DNA from: Methylocystaceae bacterium UBA5192
Lineage (GTDB): Bacteria > Pseudomonadota > Alphaproteobacteria > Rhizobiales > Beijerinckiaceae
Direction of reading: 5' to 3'
DNA: 8,467 nt
NCBI GenBank assembly: GCA_002412985.1
Contig: DHWC01000131.1
Coordinates: 1-8,467, forward strand
Every line of letters starts with the position of its first letter. Position 1 is the first letter of the stretch. The notes under the pieces were generated by a model that did no database searches, was not told the origin of the DNA, and saw only the letters and a program-made list of their open reading frames with translations. Below are positions 6,613 through 8,467 of this stretch, one piece after another. The translations under genes were made by a program, and so were the position numbers.

Positions 6613-6627
6613 CAGGGACTCCCTCTG
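6613..6627 (-). promoter_or_regulatory. Shine-Dalgarno hairpin directly before the rpoH ATG
   Basis: On the mRNA, CAGAGGGAGUCCCUG touches the AUG. CAG-GG can pair with CC-CUG around one bulged A and a GAGU loop, burying part of the GAGGGAG ribosome binding site. It is a short, weak stem, as expected for an RNA thermometer, but this is inferred from pairing alone. Confidence 0.35.
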
Positions 6628-6637
6628 CGCTTATTGT

Positions 6638-6654
6638 CGATCGAGGACCGATCG
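6638..6654. repeat. Perfect hairpin in the rpoH leader
   Basis: CGATCG (6638-6643) and CGATCG (6649-6654) form a perfect 6-bp stem with a 5-base loop. On the mRNA the loop is GUCCU. The loop and the base after it (UCCUC) could also pair with GAGGG of the rpoH Shine-Dalgarno sequence, so two alternative leader folds are possible. Confidence 0.5.
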
Positions 6655-6665
6655 CAGGCGCTTTT

Positions 6666-6687
6666 TTGAACAACTCTAATTGTTCAA
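6666..6687. repeat. Perfect 8-bp inverted repeat upstream of rpoH (possible operator)
   Basis: TTGAACAA (6666-6673) and TTGTTCAA (6680-6687) are exact complements separated by six bases. The repeat overlaps the -10 GTT of the candidate EcfG promoter and covers its expected start point. It could be an operator or a stem in the RNA. It has no T-run on the minus strand, so it is not a terminator for the M48 gene. Confidence 0.65.
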
Positions 6688-6710
6688 CCCACCGGCTTGG
6701 TGGATGTTCC
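6686..6710 (-). promoter_or_regulatory. Candidate EcfG (general stress sigma factor) promoter of rpoH
   Basis: On the minus strand GGAAC (6710-6706) is followed by a 16-base spacer and GGTT (6689-6686). The alphaproteobacterial EcfG/RpoE2 consensus is GGAAC-N16/17-CGTT; only the first base of the -10 differs. Transcription would start near 6678, giving a leader of about 65 bases. S. meliloti rpoH2 is known to be controlled by the EcfG-type factor RpoE2, which supports the reading. The spacer contains the perfect inverted repeat CCACC-N5-GGTGG (6689-6703). Confidence 0.6.
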
Positions 6711-6723
6711 AGGCTCACCACAA

Positions 6724-8280
6724 TTATTCGATTACAATTTTGTAATGTTCTCCCGGGATGATGGGGTCGTTTGGAGCTAACCCATTGAGAAGCCTAAAAT
6801 ATTCCAAAGGCCGATTAGGGACAACCATGCGCGTGGCCAGGGTTTCGGGATTATCGCCCGCCACCGCTGCGATAATCGCCAGACGCAGACCATGCACATC
6901 TAAGAACTCTTGCGGCGTTAGACGGCGAAAGGAGTTGATCGACTGAAGGAAAGACTGATCAACGCTATCTGTTAAGGCTCGGGCGGCAAAAATGAGTCGA
7001 TAAAGAAAATCACCGTGCTGGATTACGGCGATGCGAAAATTCCACTCTCCCGCGCGCGCAGTTGCAACGATCGCCGACAGACCATTGATCTCTAATTTTT
7101 TGATAGAAGAAGCCAAAAGCCCATCAATCCATCCTGAGTTCAAATAGGTTTCCAAACTGCCAAAGTGCGGATTACGCACACTATCCAACCGCAACGCTTC
7201 ATTGTCAGGCTGTCTTACGCCAAAGACTGCCTCATTAGCGTTTTCCAATAGAAATCCCTCAGGGGCGATAAAAGTAAAATTGAGCCGAGGATGCGTAAAC
7301 TTTCGATCTCGAACAAAGCCTTCATTGGGATCGTCGCCAAAGGCGACGCCATTTATGGCTGCAAGATATCCAGCGCGATCGCGTATTCCGAGACCTGGCG
7401 CGCCAAGCTCACGCGCTGAAGCAACAGCCCGAGCAACGCGATCCGGCGTCGAGGGATGCGTCGACATAATGTCAAAATCAAAAGCGCTTTTTTTCTTGCC
7501 ATAAAGCGACGCGCGTAAATCGCTCGACCGACCAAGCGCGGTTAGAAAGCGTGAGGCGCCGTAAGGATCAAATCCTGCGCGCGCAATAACGCGCACCCCA
7601 GCTATATCCGCATCCAGTTCTTGCTGACGAGAAAAGCTGGCGACAGAAAGTCGCTGATGCGATCGAACTTCTTCGCCTTTTTGTCGATTTTGGATAATCG
7701 CAGCGGCTTGAGAGATTAAGGCTGCCTCGCGTTCGCGTTCAGCGCGTAAAGCGCTATGCCGCAGCGTCACATGAGCGATTTCATGCGCCATGACGGCTGC
7801 GGCTTCTGACGCGTCCGCAGCTAAGGCGAGCAGTCCCCGCGTGACATAAAGGTTGCCTGAGGGCAATGCGAAGGCATTCACAACAGGCGTATTCAGAATG
7901 GTCACTTTATAAGCTGACTGACCAGGAACATCGCTCGCTTCGGCAAGTTTCAAAAGGATTGCGTCAAGATAGGCCTCGGCCTGGGGCGCATGATATTCGC
8001 CACCAAACTGAGTGACGAGCTCCTTATGTTGAACGGAACTGCGGTTATCCGTTGTGCTTAATGTGCTTGAGGCGGATTTTTGTGACGGAATTGGTTCAAA
8101 AAGCTGCCCCTGACGTTCAAGCTCGGCACAGGCTGTGAAAAAAAAACTGATCAAAAAAATCGAAAATAAACGCAAAGAAACGCTGTAACCGTCCTGCCAG
8201 AAGCGTAAGCTCGGTATGCGCTTTAGAATGGCTTTTCTCAAGGCGTGAGAGTTATATTTCAATTGCCCTCGTCTGCTCAC
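6724..8280 (-). CDS. M48-family zinc metalloprotease, predicted lipoprotein with a LysM-like C-terminus
   Basis: The protein has 518 residues from a GTG start. A long N-region (about 35 residues) precedes a hydrophobic stretch (SLRLFSIFLISFFF) ending in FTAC. Cys51 is a likely lipidation site, though Phe at -3 is not the best lipobox residue, so the protein is probably a lipoprotein facing the periplasm. The peptidase domain has the zinc motif HEIAH (166-170; Glu167 catalytic) and the third ligand Glu221 in ELDADIAG. Upstream NAFALPSGNLYVTRGLL (135-151) is typical of BepA-like M48 proteins. A middle region (about 320-455) has no family I can name. The last 50 residues look like LysM (EYFRLLNGL ... 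GEHYKIV), suggesting peptidoglycan binding. The gene lies 111 bases upstream of rpoH on the same strand. GTG 8280 is the first usable start after an upstream in-frame stop; its ribosome binding site is poor. Residue numbers would drop if a later TTG is the true start. Confidence 0.92.
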   Translation of the reverse strand: MSRRGQLKYNSHALRKAILKRIPSLRFWQDGYSVSLRLFSIFLISFFFTACAELERQGQLFEPIPSQKSASSTLSTTDNRSSVQHKELVTQFGGEYHAPQAEAYLDAILLKLAEASDVPGQSAYKVTILNTPVVNAFALPSGNLYVTRGLLALAADASEAAAVMAHEIAHVTLRHSALRAEREREAALISQAAAIIQNRQKGEEVRSHQRLSVASFSRQQELDADIAGVRVIARAGFDPYGASRFLTALGRSSDLRASLYGKKKSAFDFDIMSTHPSTPDRVARAVASARELGAPGLGIRDRAGYLAAINGVAFGDDPNEGFVRDRKFTHPRLNFTFIAPEGFLLENANEAVFGVRQPDNEALRLDSVRNPHFGSLETYLNSGWIDGLLASSIKKLEINGLSAIVATARAGEWNFRIAVIQHGDFLYRLIFAARALTDSVDQSFLQSINSFRRLTPQEFLDVHGLRLAIIAAVAGDNPETLATRMVVPNRPLEYFRLLNGLAPNDPIIPGEHYKIVIE

Positions 8281-8356
8281 CCTATCCGTGACTAAGGGTC
8301 GAATCTCATCAATTCAGGTATAAAAGAAGCGACTTCAAATTACGACCCAGAGACGC

Positions 8357-8386
8357 TTTGTAGTCAGCGGCATCAGATCCTGTCAA
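8357..8386 (-). promoter_or_regulatory. Candidate housekeeping promoter of the M48 protease gene
   Basis: On the minus strand a perfect TTGACA -35 (8386-8381) is followed by an 18-base spacer and TACAAA (8362-8357), five of six matches to TATAAT if A is tolerated at the third and last positions only loosely. The -35 is strong and the -10 modest. The expected start near 8350 leaves a leader of about 70 bases before the GTG at 8280. Confidence 0.5.
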
Positions 8387-8439
8387 AATCGCGATAGTCT
8401 TTGAAAGATGAATAGAAATTGAATAAGGGGCGTCGCGGT

Positions 8440-8467
8440 ATGCCTTTGGCGTATAAAAGAATAAAAA
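8440..8467 (+). CDS. Possible first codons of a divergent gene, cut by the window edge
   Basis: An ATG at 8440 is preceded by AAGGGG (8425-8430), a good Shine-Dalgarno sequence nine bases upstream, and stays open to the end of the window (MPLAYKRIK). Too little is visible to name a product. The start could also be chance. Confidence 0.3.

Noticed and set aside
8440..8467. Assigning the right-edge ORF to UMP kinase (PyrH) from its YKRI start
   Set aside because: Only nine residues are visible and the following residue does not fit the usual PyrH start well; a name would be a guess.

Overview
The window comes from an alphaproteobacterium, most likely of the Hyphomicrobiales (Rhizobiales). This rests on gene content and order recalled from those genomes: a Do-family periplasmic protease facing serB, serB divergent from miaA, then a seven-iron ferredoxin (fdxA), a CarD-family regulator, an RpoH sigma factor of the RpoH2 kind and an M48 lipoprotein protease. 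A candidate EcfG-type promoter (GGAAC-N16-GGTT) before rpoH fits the same group. Base composition is moderate and even, and no segment looks recently acquired.

Layout. Bases 1-1454 hold the 3' part of a DegP/Do protease gene whose start lies left of the window. It ends at an intrinsic terminator that abuts the stop codon of the convergent serB (minus strand, about 1495-2388). The serB and miaA start codons face each other across only 27 bases. miaA (2416-3324) is followed by a 202-base spacer, fdxA (3527-3865), a 377-base non-coding tract with a tandem AT-rich repeat and several hairpins, and carD (4243-5673). carD and rpoH converge on one bidirectional terminator (5697-5724). rpoH (5728-6612) and an M48 lipoprotein protease (6724-8280) are both on the minus strand, separated by 111 bases rich in inverted repeats. 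The right edge (8281-8467) holds a probable promoter for the M48 gene and perhaps the first codons of a divergent gene.

How the genes fit together. Several products deal with stress or protein quality: a periplasmic protease/chaperone, an envelope-anchored metalloprotease, an alternative (heat or oxidative stress) sigma factor and an RNA-polymerase-binding CarD protein. SerB (serine synthesis), MiaA (tRNA A37 isopentenylation) and FdxA (electron transfer) are housekeeping.

The unusual points are CarD, which carries an Ala/Lys/Pro-rich N-terminal extension of about 280 residues and an acidic tail, and the regulatory DNA around carD and rpoH. I saw no CRISPR array, insertion sequence, tRNA, rRNA, phage gene, toxin-antitoxin pair or defence system. 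Nothing here is convincingly a wholly new system.
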